DNA of 64,000 nt from Helopsaltes ochotensis. Its lineage: Eukaryota; Chordata; Aves; Passeriformes; Locustellidae. Made by a program: the position numbers and the translations under genes. This document shows, in pieces, positions 52,564 to 64,000 of this stretch (position 1 is its first letter; every line of letters starts with the position of its first letter). The stretch spans positions 1-64,000 of the forward strand of contig VXBM01001600.1 in NCBI GenBank assembly GCA_013400155.1, in the 5' to 3' direction. The notes below the pieces were generated by a model. The model ran no database searches. It was given only the letters and a program-made list of their open reading frames with translations, and was not told the DNA's origin.

Positions 52564-52722
52564 GTCTCTTCTCAAGAATCTGGAAGCAAACCACTGACCT
52601 TCACATTCGTACCGTCCATTGGACATCTTCCAATTCATTTTGAGGTTGTGGATATCTCCAAGTTCCTTGTGACAATTCCAGAGGAACCAAAGGATCTGAG
52701 CAACCAAAAAATTGTAAATAAG
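52564..52722 (+). CDS. MLIP: MLIP, N-terminal coding exon (53 codons)
   Basis: This exon encodes an early part of muscular LMNA-interacting protein, a vertebrate heart and skeletal-muscle protein of the nucleus and nuclear envelope. MLIP binds lamin A/C and, under the name CIP, the cardiac factor ISL1. The call rests on two blocks that match the mammalian N-terminus, KPLTFTFVPSIGHLPIH and ISKFLVTIPEEPKDLS. A TTTTGTGTTTTGTAG acceptor precedes the exon and an AAG|GTAGAT donor follows it. The length is 159 nt and both boundaries are phase 0. The mammalian protein has about 20 residues before this exon; that first exon was not found in the window. No enzymatic domain is expected. Confidence 0.9.
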
Positions 52723-54703
52723 GTAGATTTTTTTGCATTACTTTTTCCACTTCTTCAAAAGATAAAGAAAAATTTATTCTGAGCATTGCTGAACTGAAGC
52801 TCTTTCCCTTGAATGGTTGCTTGGCTTGTGTTTGGTTTAATTACCAAGATGTGGAATCATTGTGCAAGAGAAGGTGAGTGTCTGCTCAGTAGCTTGGTTT
52901 GCCTTTGGCAGACTTTATGTTATAAGGAAACCCTTGATCATCTCAATTCTGTCCTCTGTCAGTCATACAATGGCAGATGAGGAGGATTCCTTCTAGATCT
53001 TCATGACAGCAAAGGTGGTGTGCAAGGAGTGTTATCACATGGAAATTGACCAGTTTTTCACTGGATCCCGGTTTCAGCAAATGCCTGTGCTGTGGCTTGC
53101 AGAAAGGTGCCAATTCCTTTCATAGCTGCATAGTAATGCATCAAAGTGGAAGCAAGCTTTTGATTTTTGAAAACTTGTCTCTGTGATTTCCTGCAACAGT
53201 GAAGCCAGCAGCACAACATTACTGGCTCTCCTCCAAACCCTTTTTTTGTTTTTCCTTTTCTGCCTCACAACACTTAATGCCCTCTTATTTTATTCCATGC
53301 TGCTTGAAAAGCTACCACAATCTTCAGGTTAATATTAATGCTTGTGGCAATTCTGCTTTTGTGTTCCTTCTGTTCCTTCCCTGGGACATTGCTGGGGCTG
53401 CAGTTCTGGGTGCTTTTCCATGTAATAAACTTTTCATAGGAATTCACAGCCCTCTGACCTGAACATGTTCCAGCATTTCAGTGTCCTATGTGTCAAAAAA
53501 GGGGTAGGTCTGGGCAAAGCATGGATGTAGTTGAAGAGACATTCACTGGAATATTATCCCCAGGTGGTTTAACTCATTGGTTACATTCACAGCTGCTCAG
53601 TATTGGTTTTGTTATAAGTAATGCCCAGGGTAAAGTAGAATCAGGTCTTCCTCTCATCCATCCCCATGTGTTTCTCTTTAGACAGAGGAAACTTCTCTGG
53701 CAATTGATGCAGTTTGTGAGGCCTTCATAGCACAGATTAGTCCCTCTTCTAAAATGTCTAGAACTTGAACAGTATTTCAGCAACTAACATCAGATAAATA
53801 AAATAACGCTGTCAAACTCATAATGGTTATATCCCCCTTTGTGGTTCAAAATTTTTCAGAGAACTGAACTCCAGGGCTCATGGAGCTACAAGTGAAGTGG
53901 AAATCTGTAATTACTATGTTCCTCAAGCAGCATTCAAATATGAGCCCCATCTGGAGGCTTCCTCTTGCAGTACACAATATTTCTATTAATTTACCTGATT
54001 CTTCCTCTGAGGAAAATATGATTTACAGTAGCAGTTTCGATAAGGAATGATATAGTGATATGTGTGTCATATGTGCAGTCTGCACTATTCCTGCTTTCAT
54101 CTGAAGCATGCTTGAGAAGTGACATACTGGATGTGGAAATTGCAGAAAATACGAAGAACAATTGTGGTCTGTGCTGCGAAGCTTGAACATATAGTAAAGC
54201 TCTCTGACCTCTGAGTCTGTTTGCTCCCTTTGGAGAATGCCTTGTCTTAAGGGCCTTTGTTTCTTCATTAATATGTATAGGTTTTGTCCCAGATTTGTCC
54301 GTCAGACTCCTCTGAGGAGCATTGTCTGCTCCGTGGATCCCGCGGTCGGGATGCCTTCCCATCGTGTCTGGTGTAGTGCGGTCTGACAGCTCATTTGGCT
54401 TGACTGCACCCTCCTTCTAGGTTCCCGTGCCGGCTGTGTCTGCCATCACTGTGCTCAGAGCCCCCTGTTGCTCTGTGAGTTGCTGGGAAGGCAGCCCCCT
54501 CAGCATTGGCTGGGGCTGGAGGCTGGGACTCCCTGGGGAAGTGGCTTCTGCTGTGAACTCATGCTTAAATTCTCCATTTGCCTACTGCACTTTTGTGTAG
54601 TAGTGTAGAGACAGCCGCTAGCTAAAGCCAAAATTGCTTCACATTTTGGGGAACACAAATAAAATGCAGTTAATTGGGATCGTTTTCCTTGTGTCTTTTG
54701 CAG
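52723..54703 (+). other. MLIP: MLIP intron between the 53-codon and 123-codon exons
   Basis: Starts GTAGAT and ends TTTTGCAG. Most of it is ordinary AT-rich intron. A GC-richer patch at about 54290-54560 contains a 54-nt in-frame segment with good splice borders at 54421-54474, which is a possible cassette exon (see findings). Confidence 0.8.
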
Positions 54704-55072
54704 TCTGACACAATCTCTGATGAGCTGATCTTAAAGAGTGGGGCCAAACAAGACTGTGCGTCCACTGTCTGTACAGACAACACCCAAACGGCTTTCCAGT
54801 CCCTGGGGTGTAATTCAAGCAAAGGAAAAATGCAGGAGAATGACCTTTTTAAGGCTGAGTTTATCCTGATTACGGACTCCGGTGATGAAGATGAAGTAGC
54901 TGCTGCCTCAAACAACGTTCATCAGCCTTCCAATGGCTACAGTCCCATCAGTGCTCAGCTTCTGACCACATCCCATGTTTCCCCTGGCACCGGGACAGGG
55001 ACACCTCCTGGCGATGGGCACCTTCCAGGTGTTGCACTTTTCCACGGCACTAATGATCCACAAAAGCATCAG
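54704..55072 (+). CDS. MLIP: MLIP, second recognised coding exon (123 codons)
   Basis: This continues MLIP in phase 0 at both ends (369 nt). The acceptor is CTTTTGCAG and the donor CAG|GTAACA. The decisive block is NDLFKAEFILITDSGDEDE, around codons 51-69, which matches the conserved acidic segment of mammalian MLIP. The exon also closes as in mammals, with LFHGTNDPQKHQ where mammals have a similar HG...QQKHG ending. The N-terminal third is Ser/Thr/Cys-rich and the end is Gly/Pro/Thr-rich, so most of it is probably disordered. In mammals the next constitutive exon begins with a YKTKSSYKAF-type sequence, which is not seen before 64000. Confidence 0.92.
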
Positions 55073-56660
55073 GTAACAAGTTCTTCAGAGATAACCTTTG
55101 CTTTCTAATCCTTTCAGGATATGGAGCCAGTTTGTACAGCAGCTTGGTGGATTTGTTCTTTAATTAACATATTCATTGGCCATTTCTGTAACATTTGAAG
55201 GAACTTAAGGAGGTGGCCCAACCCTTCTGACTTGCGGCCACTCCATATGATTGTGAGGTGTGTGTGGAGCAGATGAGGCAGATCTATTTCCTTTAGGAGC
55301 AGCTCATCATGACAGCAAGTTAATCAGGAGATGTTAGATTCCTAGCTAATCTAAATTGGGAAAGGTCATTGAAATCAATGGAGCCCCGAGATCATTTGAA
55401 TTATTAGCATCAGACTTCCTGGACCTAGATTCTTTTTTCTCCTCAGCACCTCTTGCAGTCCTTTATGCAAGAGAAAGAGGCTGTAAAAATCCTGTTATTC
55501 TGATTCTTGGTTGGTACACCTGACTTTGCACAGGTGTAAAGAACTAATGAAGATGAAATTTCTATTTTATATGGATCTTTATAGATGCATTTATTGACTT
55601 ATTAAATTCTCAATTCTCCCTGGGTTATTTCCAAAAAGGATCTTTGAAATGTTTCATTTACAAAATGCATCAATCCAAACTACTGCATGGAAAATTAATG
55701 TTTCCCATCTTGGGAAAACACTGATATATATTGAAAGGTGTATATGCAATGGAAAATTCCACCTTTAGCAAAATAGCAAAATCCTTCTCCCATGAAATAA
55801 ATTCAGATATTTCCTTCGACTTTGACTTGGTTACCATCACTTGAAAATGCAATTCTTCACTGATAATTTAAAAAAATGTTAAGCATAGATACTTTGTTTC
55901 TGAAAATTAATAGGATTTCCTATCTTGTGTTGAAATACTTTTGCCACTCAATTTTTCATCAAATTCAGTGTCAATTTTTGATTAAAGACATTGTGAATAA
56001 GAAATTCACTCTGGTTTGGAATTAACAGCAGTATGAAATGTTCCTTTCTTCTGAGAAACTCCCAGTAAAGTCAGTGAGAATTTTCCATGAGGAAGGTTAA
56101 AATCATAGGTAAGTATACATAGAGGAGGCACCCTGTAAGAGAATACTTGTCCTGAGGAAATACAAATTTACTTTAGCAGTGTTCAGGCTTACTAGGGTAT
56201 TTTTAAAAAAAGCTGTTACAGAAATTGGGTGAATTTTGGAATACTATACAGAAGAGTTCCTATGTTTGATCTTTCTTAAGCTTCTGGTGACTTGAGAAGT
56301 AAAGAGGGTTTTGGCCAGTGAGATAACAGAAGATAAAGATTGCACAGAACAAGAAATTAAGCCCAACCTTGCTAACTATTCACCTGAACAGGAAGAGAGG
56401 CAGTATGTAATATGGGTAATTGCATATCTTGTCATTATTCTTTAGTCCCAAGTTTTCAACACTGTACTTCCTCAGTCTTCATTATCTCAGTATCTTTAGC
56501 CATCTCTATTGCTTCATAAAAAGATGTTTTTACTAAGCTGCCTTTTACTGTTGTTCTGGTTCTAAGGTGTTTCCTTAGGCATCACTCTTTCTGACTTGTT
56601 ATCTAATGAAGGATCATCACTTCTGAAATGAAGGGAAAACTACAAAAAAATTAAAGAGAT

Positions 56661-56704
56661 GCATGGTTTATGCATGGTTTATGCATGGTTTATGCATGGT
56701 TTAT
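56661..56704. repeat. Tandem repeat, four perfect 11-bp units
   Basis: The unit GCATGGTTTAT is repeated four times without change, a small minisatellite that may vary between individuals. Confidence 0.95.
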
Positions 56705-58294
56705 CTGTTGGTATGTTTCCTTTTTACAAAGGATTCCATATACAGGCTACATTTTCAGTTCTCAGGTTATAAGGGTAGTATCATGTCCCTTTTAAGAGTT
56801 ATTGCATATAACATTACGTTAACTTAAAAGCATAATTAGATAATGAGTTTCCCGTCAGATGTGGAAACAGCAAGGACCAGTCTTGGGGACCATTTTCTTG
56901 CAGAAGAGATCACTCTAACTGACCCAGAGGGCTCTTTTAGCTTCATTAATTTCTGACTTTTTTAAACAGAAGGAAAAAAGGAAACATTAAAAAAAAGGAA
57001 ATTTCTTTTCTATGAAACATAGAGGTCCTCACTGATGTTGGAAAATGCCATGCTATATTCAAAGTCTGAAAAAAATCATCTTTTTCTGGTCACATTTGGA
57101 AATTTTAGGTAATAGTTTAATGTTTATATGTTGTGTTGGGGATTCTTTTGCCTTTTTTTTTTTTTAATGTTAAAGAGAGTCTAGCCATGCAAGAGAGAGT
57201 CAGACTGACTCCTGCCTTTGGGAATTTACCCTTTGGGTTGAGTGGGATGTCTGCTTCCTTGAATGTCAGGGCATGAGCTCAACTCGTAGAAATTTCTTGA
57301 CTCGCTGTGGGGGATCAGTAACCAGAAGGATTTTTAGTTACTTGAAGTCACTTGACATTCATCTGTCCATTGAGTGCCATCTGATTTGGCTTTTCCACAC
57401 AGATAAGTCAGGAGTCCCTACAAACTCCTGCCATTGCTTTGACAATGCACCTTCCTTGTTGGGAGAAACTGGAGTGTTCTAGATAGCATTTATATTAATT
57501 GGGTCTCAGCTCACAGTCTGACTTACTGTGTTGTCTCCAGGGATTTTTTCAAGTTTTCTGCAGTTTCCAGTGTTGCCTTCTGACATTCTGGTTGTCAGGT
57601 TGCAGTCTTTGTAGGTAATTTGTTATTATTTTTTTCCTATCTATAAGCAGATTTTACTGAGATCAAAGCATGGTTAACTGGGCCAAGGATCAGGTCTAAA
57701 TTGAAGACGTGATTCACTCAGACATGATTTCTGCCTTTTGGGCACGTCTTTCAGGGTCTTGCTGGAATAACTAACCACATCTTTTGTGCCCTTCCAAAAC
57801 AGTATGACCTCATCAGAATGACCCTTTGCCTTATGTCCAGCTCAGTTCTGCCATTTCAAACGTGCTGAAGGTCTCCTGGAGAAGGCTCAATACTAGTATT
57901 ATGTCCACTTTGATTATTCTGGAATGATTAAATACAAGGCATCAAGATCTTTTTCAAGTGCCTTTATCCCTTTGTGCTAATGTAACCTTACCAACTATTT
58001 CAACTTTCTTCATACATTTTTGGGATACATGTATCAGAAGTGCTCACAAGAAGAGAAAAAGGCTTGCAGTTGAATCACAGACTAAAGAAATACATAACTG
58101 CTTTTGTCACTCACTTCTTCTGCACTAATCCAATTCACCTACAGTAGAGTTTTAAACCAGTAGAGAAACTGAACAGAAAAAAAATCCACTGACTGAGGGA
58201 AGTTATTGTATCTCACCTGGCACTGTTGAGGCTGCAACTGTAAAGCCATGCTCAATTTGGTAGCCAGCAACCCTCAAATTCAAGAGAGATGAGA

Positions 58295-58750
58295 GGAAGG
58301 GAATGGAGTCCAGCACAAAAGTGTAAATATGTCTGGGGTACATATGAACTGAGGCTGAAGGAGCTGGCTTTGTCGACTCCTACCAAGAGACAGCCAAGGT
58401 GGCATCTGCCCAGAACCACTTGCAGGGCAGTTCCAGACATGACAGAGCCAAACTCTTCTCTGCAGGGGCAAGTGAGGCAGCAACGGCTGCAAATCTCAGC
58501 AAATGGCAGCGTGGGAGATCCCACCGGGACATCAGAAGCACCTTCCTCAGTGGGAGGTGGTGCAGCACTGGCACAGGCTGCCTGGGGGTGCTGAAGCTCC
58601 ATCAGAGCTCTGGAGGCTGAGGAGACACGGCCACAGCTGACCTGAGCCACTGGTGCCAGTGAGAGCCCTGCTTTGAGTAGGAGGTTGGACTAGATGACCT
58701 CTGGAAATCATTTCCAACCCACTTTGATTATAATCTCCTGATCCTGTAAA
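58295..58750 (+). mobile_element. CR1 LINE, 3' end fragment
   Basis: Matches the last part of CR1 ORF2 and its 3' end in nucleotide sequence: GAGGCTGAAGGAGCTGG near 58350, ACAGAGCCAAACTCTTCTCT near 58442, GCACTGGCACAGGCTGCC near 58565, and the terminal GGTTGGACTAGATGACCTCT signature near 58683. No frame is open through it, so it is a dead 5'-truncated copy inside an MLIP intron, in the same orientation as the gene. The left edge is approximate. Confidence 0.9.
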
Positions 58751-60960
58751 TAAGAAATCGATCATCTATAGATGTGGTTATTAATACTGTGTTTCAATAG
58801 CAAAATCATTTCTGAAGACTTAATTAATGGCTCAATTAGCTCAGCACGTAAATGTTCAGTGGTATTTCAACTGGAAGAATACTGCAAAATGTCTTTATCT
58901 TACTTGCAGGAGCATATTTTTCATCTGTTACCATGAACATTTTTGTAGCTGCTTATAAATCTTATTAAATTTTAACTAATTAGAAGTCAGTGAACATCCT
59001 GTGTTTTTATTATGAAGTTTCATATTTGTTCTTCACTTTCTTTTAATCTGTTGTCTTTGTAGGGGACATTTATTATTCTATTTTGAAATAAAGAGATTTC
59101 ATACCCCATCTCTGTTTTGATAGTTGATTAACTTCCAGAATTCATTATTAAAATCAGGAGGCTGCTCCAAATTATCAGATTTATTACCACACTGCTTTTC
59201 AATTCGTTAAATAACTTTATCCTTCATGACATATTTAATAATATTTTTTCATAATGATTAAATACTGGTAAATTATTCTCAATTTCCAGTATTTTTGCTT
59301 TTTCTTAATTAGCAGCATTTTCAGCAAGAGTCCTAATTTCTCAATCCTATAGAATATAGGTACAATGATATAAACAACATTAATATTTATATTCCAATGT
59401 TTGCCCTGTTGAATTTCCACTTTGAAATGGGACCCCTTAACACATGTCTAAAACAAGGGGAAGTTAGTGTTGTTGTAAAGGCATTTGGATGTTTTGTGTT
59501 TATTCCTACAAATCAAAGCATTGATCTGGCTTTTCTGAAGTTACCTTAAACAGAAATTGTCTTTGGTTTAAAGGGCTTGCCATTTGGATGGTATCATTTA
59601 GCAGGAAGGGCTCACTGATTTTAAGTTATAAGGGCTAATAAGGTTTTGAAGTGTGTTTTTAGCCTATATGTAGGCCTAGTTTTGCCCTTGAAAGCTTTTA
59701 AGCCTTGCTCTTCTGTTGCAGCTTCTTCGAGCATGTGCTTTCACTTGAAAATTAGCTGTTTTGTTCTTATTTTTGTTTTGTGACGTATCAATACTACATT
59801 ACATATATATATAATAATCATCATAATCATCACTATTCCTCTCTGTTATGGGTACAACATATGCATTAAAAATATAATTCATAGGCTGAGCCACAGCCAT
59901 GAGCAAGTCGTGTGTTGAAACTGGATGGTATAATTGTCTTTTATAGAGCTGCATAATATTTTCAGGGTATCTAACAGTAGTTAAATAGGTGTTCTTATAT
60001 TTACATCAAGTTTGATGAAATTAGAGTCAATTGTTCTGCTTTCAAATTGCTCAGTCAAATGTTAGGTGACAATTTGTATCCTTCTGGTTTTACAGTTGAC
60101 TTTAATCACTATTTCATACTGATATGTTTTATTCATATTGTGTATACCTCAGTTTTTTATTTCAGCATTATAATAACTTGGAAGATTTTGAGAGAATTTC
60201 TTTCTTTAGAAGCATGAAACTGTATAACAGGTTGATAATATACTTGTATGCTCTAATTAGTTTTGACAAATCCTAATTAGAATAGACCCAAGAAAAAAGA
60301 CACTCATGAAAGACCTCATTACTGTTTTATTAGTGTATCAAAAGACTGTGGAGAAGGGGATAAGAACTCTTACATGCCTGCAAGCTGTCAAATGCTGTGC
60401 TCTGTGAATGACAGGAGAAGTGAAAAGCAGACTGGATGTCTGATTTAAGTAATTTCAAGCAAACTTCTCATTCTGATATCACAGTGCTGCAGAAGGGGTT
60501 GTTTACTGAATGAGAAAAAGAACGCTTGACTTTAATCCTATTCTCCAAAGTCTCCTTTCCACTAAACTGGCAAAGTGAGATGGGACACTACTGCAATTTT
60601 CTTACCTTCCATTGTGTTTATATAATGTGGATGGCATCACATGATTCCAGACACTCATGGCACTACAGTCTTGGGTTTTACCTAAAATGAAAAATACTAT
60701 AGCCTTGAAACTTGTTTATATCAACAAAACTGAGGTGTCATAAACCCAAATTATCACATAGCTTGTCTGCCTCAGTCACTTCCCAGTGAGGACCTTATCC
60801 ATCAGGCTCTATGTCCAAGCTTAAAACAGCCCTATGCTTTTAACCAGCAGTACTAATGGAAACCCTATATGCATGACCACAGGACTAAAATGTGGGGTAT
60901 TTAACAGTTCCACAAGTTCCACCTATTTTAACAATTCTGTTCTTTTTTTTTTCTCTCCAG

Positions 60961-62568
60961 TTAATTTCTACTCTTTCCACCTCTGATCATCTTTCCTCTA
61001 AACCACCTGCTGTCCACTTAATTTCTCCAATTAATCAGAAAGTAGCGTGCGGTACCATGGTTAACATGAATCAAGCCTCTTCGCTGGAAGATTCCTGTAA
61101 CAACTGGCAGTCAGCAACTGGGTTTTCTAAGCAAGACTCATCTCTCTACTTTCAGTTTGCTTCCCATAGTTCACCTCCCTCAACGTCTAAAATATCCTCT
61201 TCTGCATCAAAGAGTTGGTACTCTGCTCCTCGATTGTCCGATAACCGACAAACACCAAGTCTCTATAGCCCTGGATGTGTTTGCAAAATGGGAGGCGTCA
61301 CCACATCCTCTGTTCTGGCAAGGAGTCCAAGTCTTTCCTCCAATCCTCCATGTTCAATTGAAATTCAAGGATCTTTAGCTCAGTCTGTATCCCCCAGTTC
61401 TTCCAAAAGTTTGAGTGCTCTGTTTCCTCTCCCTGTAAATATAATAACACATTCATTATCTCCTAGCCCTAAACCTTTGTCTCCACCCTCTCTTTATGGG
61501 TCCTCCTCGACCATATGTAGTATAAATGAGCCTTACACACAAACATTATCCAGAGGAAATTCAGCCAAGTCACAAGTCAAATCCCCTCTGCCAACCAGAC
61601 TGACTCTCTTAACTGCTATTTTGAGATCAGGCTCCTCTCAGCGGAGGCCACTTTCTCCTGCTTCTTGTCCCACATTTTCCCCTAGCTCCCTTAGTTCCTC
61701 AACACTTGCAATAGATCAAAAGTTTAAAACAACTCCCCCAACCCCCAAGAAATCTGTTTCAAGCCCTCCTATAAGGCCAGATTCTCCCAGCAAAGAGGAT
61801 CATTGGCTTTCACGATGGGCTCAGCATCTGCCTTTACCTTCCAAACCTCATCTCACCCCTCGAGCAAGGTCCCTGTCTCCTGAAAAGCATCCTCCCATTC
61901 AATTACTTTCTCCAGACTGCCGAAATTCTTCGTCATCCCCTGTCTCCTCCCATAGAAGATCAGTTGCCTCTCCAGATTTGCAGTCTTCTTGCGCCCCAGC
62001 TCCCTCTTCCTTTCCTGCATACCCAACCTCTCCTCCAGAACAGCTGGAATACTCTGGCTCCAGGTCCCAGGCGCCTCAGAAGTGTCAGAGGGTACACACT
62101 TACTCGCCCATCTTTACTTGCTGGTCATGTCCTTTGCTTTCTTCCACCAGTCTTAGTGGTGCATTGTCTCCCCCCATAGAAAAACACTCATCTCCTTCTC
62201 CAAGCCTTTTGCACTCACCCTCTAAATCAGATTCACCCGAAACATCTGTTCAGATTAGTGCCTCCTCTCCTACCCCTTCTAACATTTCAAAGCAATGGTC
62301 ACTCCCAAGGCCTCACTCTACCCCACTGGTTCCACAAACTGGTAATATTAATTCCCATCCACTGCGATTTAATTCTTCATTGGTGGAAGCAAATTTTAGA
62401 TCTAAGTCCTCCTCTCTGAGACCTGAGCATTTTCCCACCTCATCAGTGTTAAAGTGCAGATCTCCCATCTCAGACAAGTTACCAGGCACACTGCCATCAA
62501 GACCCAGAGAGCTGACTTCACCACAGTCTTTTTCCCTGCCTTCTGACCATGAAAACATCAAACCCAAG
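60961..62568 (+). CDS. MLIP: MLIP, long Ser/Pro-rich alternative exon (536 codons)
   Basis: A single 1,608-nt exon, open throughout and phase 0 at both ends, between a strong acceptor (T-rich tract then CTCTCCAG) and an AAG|GTACTC donor. It starts LISTLSTSDHLSSK and ends DHENIKPK. The protein is dominated by Ser and Pro, with more than 20 Ser-Pro dipeptides (for example ARSLSPEK, PDSPSK, VASPDL, CRSPIS), which are possible sites for proline-directed kinases, and is probably disordered. It lies where the large alternatively spliced exon of mammalian MLIP sits, after the QKHQ-ending exon, and would make the long isoform. Skipping it keeps the frame. The Met and 23 codons in frame just upstream are intron and polypyrimidine tract, not a start. 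The gene assignment is strong from context, weaker from similarity of this exon alone. Confidence 0.85.
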
Positions 62569-64000
62569 GTACTCTTGGTGCATGTTTATTTTATAACAGT
62601 TCTTTGTCCCTGTAGGAAAAAAAAAAAATCACATCCATATTGCAGAATATTAGTAAAATAAATGGGATGCGGAAAAAATGTGGAAAAGGAACAGGTTTTG
62701 TATCAATAGTGAAGATAGTGAAAAGGAAATCCTACCTTTCAAATTGCTAGCACTGTGTTCTGTATTATGGAGAAGATGTTTTAGGAATCCTTTAGCATAG
62801 AAAAGAAAGTACTTTATTCTTGAATAATATGATTTACTACTAAAAATGGATTTGTGTCCAGTGGCTCTGATGTACATTTGGTACACATATTTGTGAGGCT
62901 CGCCTGTATCAAAAATCAACCTTGAAGCATGTTCTATTCACCCCATTCTAAAGTAAATCCATACGTGTTCCCAGGGAAAGTAATAGAAATGTGGTGATCT
63001 TAGGTGCAGGGCTGAGCAAGAAGCAGTTTAATCTAATTGATATGAACCAGCTGTTCCACTGATAAGTGATTCCCAAGCAGCCCATCCCGCCTGTCCTTCT
63101 CACTTCCCAGGAGGCTTTCCTCACCCCAGCCACCCTGGGACTAGCCCAGAGGCGATAATGAGCTCAGCCTGAGCAAAGACGTTGTAGCCAAGGGCCAGCA
63201 GGGGAAGATGAGGACAGTCTCCTGCTTCTTCCCTTTCTTTTGTACTCCTCTGATCTTGTTGTGCTAGATGGAGGCTGAGGGGGAAAGAAAAGCCAAGCTT
63301 CCTACAGCCCGAACTACTGCAAATAGAAAGTCTCACACCTGGCAGATCAGCCATGCTGCTGCTGTTTGTTATCCACCCAAAGGTGGGAGAGCCATGGCAG
63401 AGTGAGAATCAGCAATGATGGCAATTGCTGCAGGAGGGCTTGGAAACCAGTCACACTGCAGATTTAAAGGTGTATCTCAGAAGGGAAGAGAAGGAGCAAG
63501 TAGGTGAAAACAAGAGGAACTGCTATGCAAAAAAGGAGGAGTTAGTTGCAGAGGGCACCAGAGGTACAGGAGGCTTTCCAACCTGTTTTTTCTTCGCACT
63601 CTGTGCTTCCCTGGTGCTGTGTTCTCTTCCTCTAACTCATATCTGAGCTCTGTCCATCACACAAAGTCTATCATATTTTATTGATTTATTTGCTCACAGC
63701 ACAAAATTACAGCCTGGTCTGCCAGATCAAGTTGTGTCAGTTTTGCTTCTAACAGCTTGGCCATGGCAGGGGTGACATAAAAATGTTAATTGGAAATGAG
63801 AGGTTAAAATCAGCACAAAGTAGCAATTATCATGAATGGTTCTGTTAAAACCCTAACTAGCCAAGAGGAACCATTGTGCCTAGCAGAGCTGTACAGTGTT
63901 GTTACACCCTGTCAGTATTAGTTAATGAAACAAAAAGAGATATGAAATTGTAGAAATTCCAAGAAAAAAGCCCAAACTATAACACATGACCAAGCCTGCA
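62569..64000 (+). other. MLIP: MLIP intron, continues past the window
   Basis: Begins with the GTACTC donor. An in-frame stop is reached about 90 nt later, so retaining this intron would end the protein there. No further MLIP exon, transposon or RNA gene is recognised before the window ends. The next exon, expected to encode a YKTKSSYKAF-like start, must be farther right. Confidence 0.8.

Larger units (their letters stand above)
55073..60960 (+). other. MLIP: MLIP intron before the long Ser/Pro exon
   Basis: A 5.9-kb intron beginning GTAACA and ending in a strong polypyrimidine tract and CTCTCCAG. It contains an 11-bp four-copy tandem repeat at 56661-56704 and a CR1 3' fragment at about 58295-58750. 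No other recognised exon is present. Confidence 0.85.

Noticed and set aside
56661..56704. Regular repeats considered as a CRISPR-like array
   Set aside because: The units are contiguous 11-mers with no spacers, in a vertebrate intron; it is a minisatellite.
60892..60960. Met codon upstream and in frame with the long MLIP exon
   Set aside because: The intervening codons encode a run of Phe from the polypyrimidine tract, ending in a consensus AG acceptor. It is intron, not a translation start.

Overview
This window looks like nuclear DNA from a bird, probably a songbird (passerine). It is AT-rich, has almost no protein-coding density, and carries the usual avian repeats: fragments of CR1 LINEs in both orientations (about 195-1518, 10930-11500 and 58295-58750), two solo endogenous-retrovirus LTRs (13367-14014 and 16400-16926), and a short tRNA-headed SINE with a CR1-like tail (45933-46065). 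That SINE resembles the TguSINE1 family known from passerines and is the best clue to the lineage.

The only gene I can support is on the + strand near the right end. Three exons, all in phase 0 and with clean splice sites, lie at 52564-52722 (53 codons), 54704-55072 (123 codons) and 60961-62568 (536 codons). Their translation matches MLIP, the muscular lamin A/C-interacting protein (also called CIP, cardiac ISL1-interacting protein). The first two resemble the conserved N-terminal part of the protein. The third is a very long Ser/Pro-rich exon whose position suggests the long, alternatively spliced isoform. The start codon was not found: the short first coding exon is probably to the left of the window or escaped recognition. 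The rest of the gene continues to the right.

Everything left of 52564 is therefore either intron 1 of MLIP or intergenic DNA. It holds repeats, microsatellites and some perfect hairpins. One isolated CpG-rich island at 36070-36550 stands out, with a TATA box, a MyoD-type E-box and a CArG-like motif. Another TATA-like site is at 23436. Either could be a promoter, but nothing in the sequence proves it.

The points most worth checking are the long Ser/Pro exon of MLIP, a possible extra 54-nt in-frame exon at 54421-54474, the promoter-like island at 36 kb, the SINE as a lineage marker, the LTR with intact 4-bp target duplication, the 23-bp and 16-bp perfect hairpins near 49-50.5 kb, and a poly(T) block with a single N that looks like an assembly join. 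I found no convincing undescribed system. There are no tRNA or rRNA genes, CRISPR arrays or operons.
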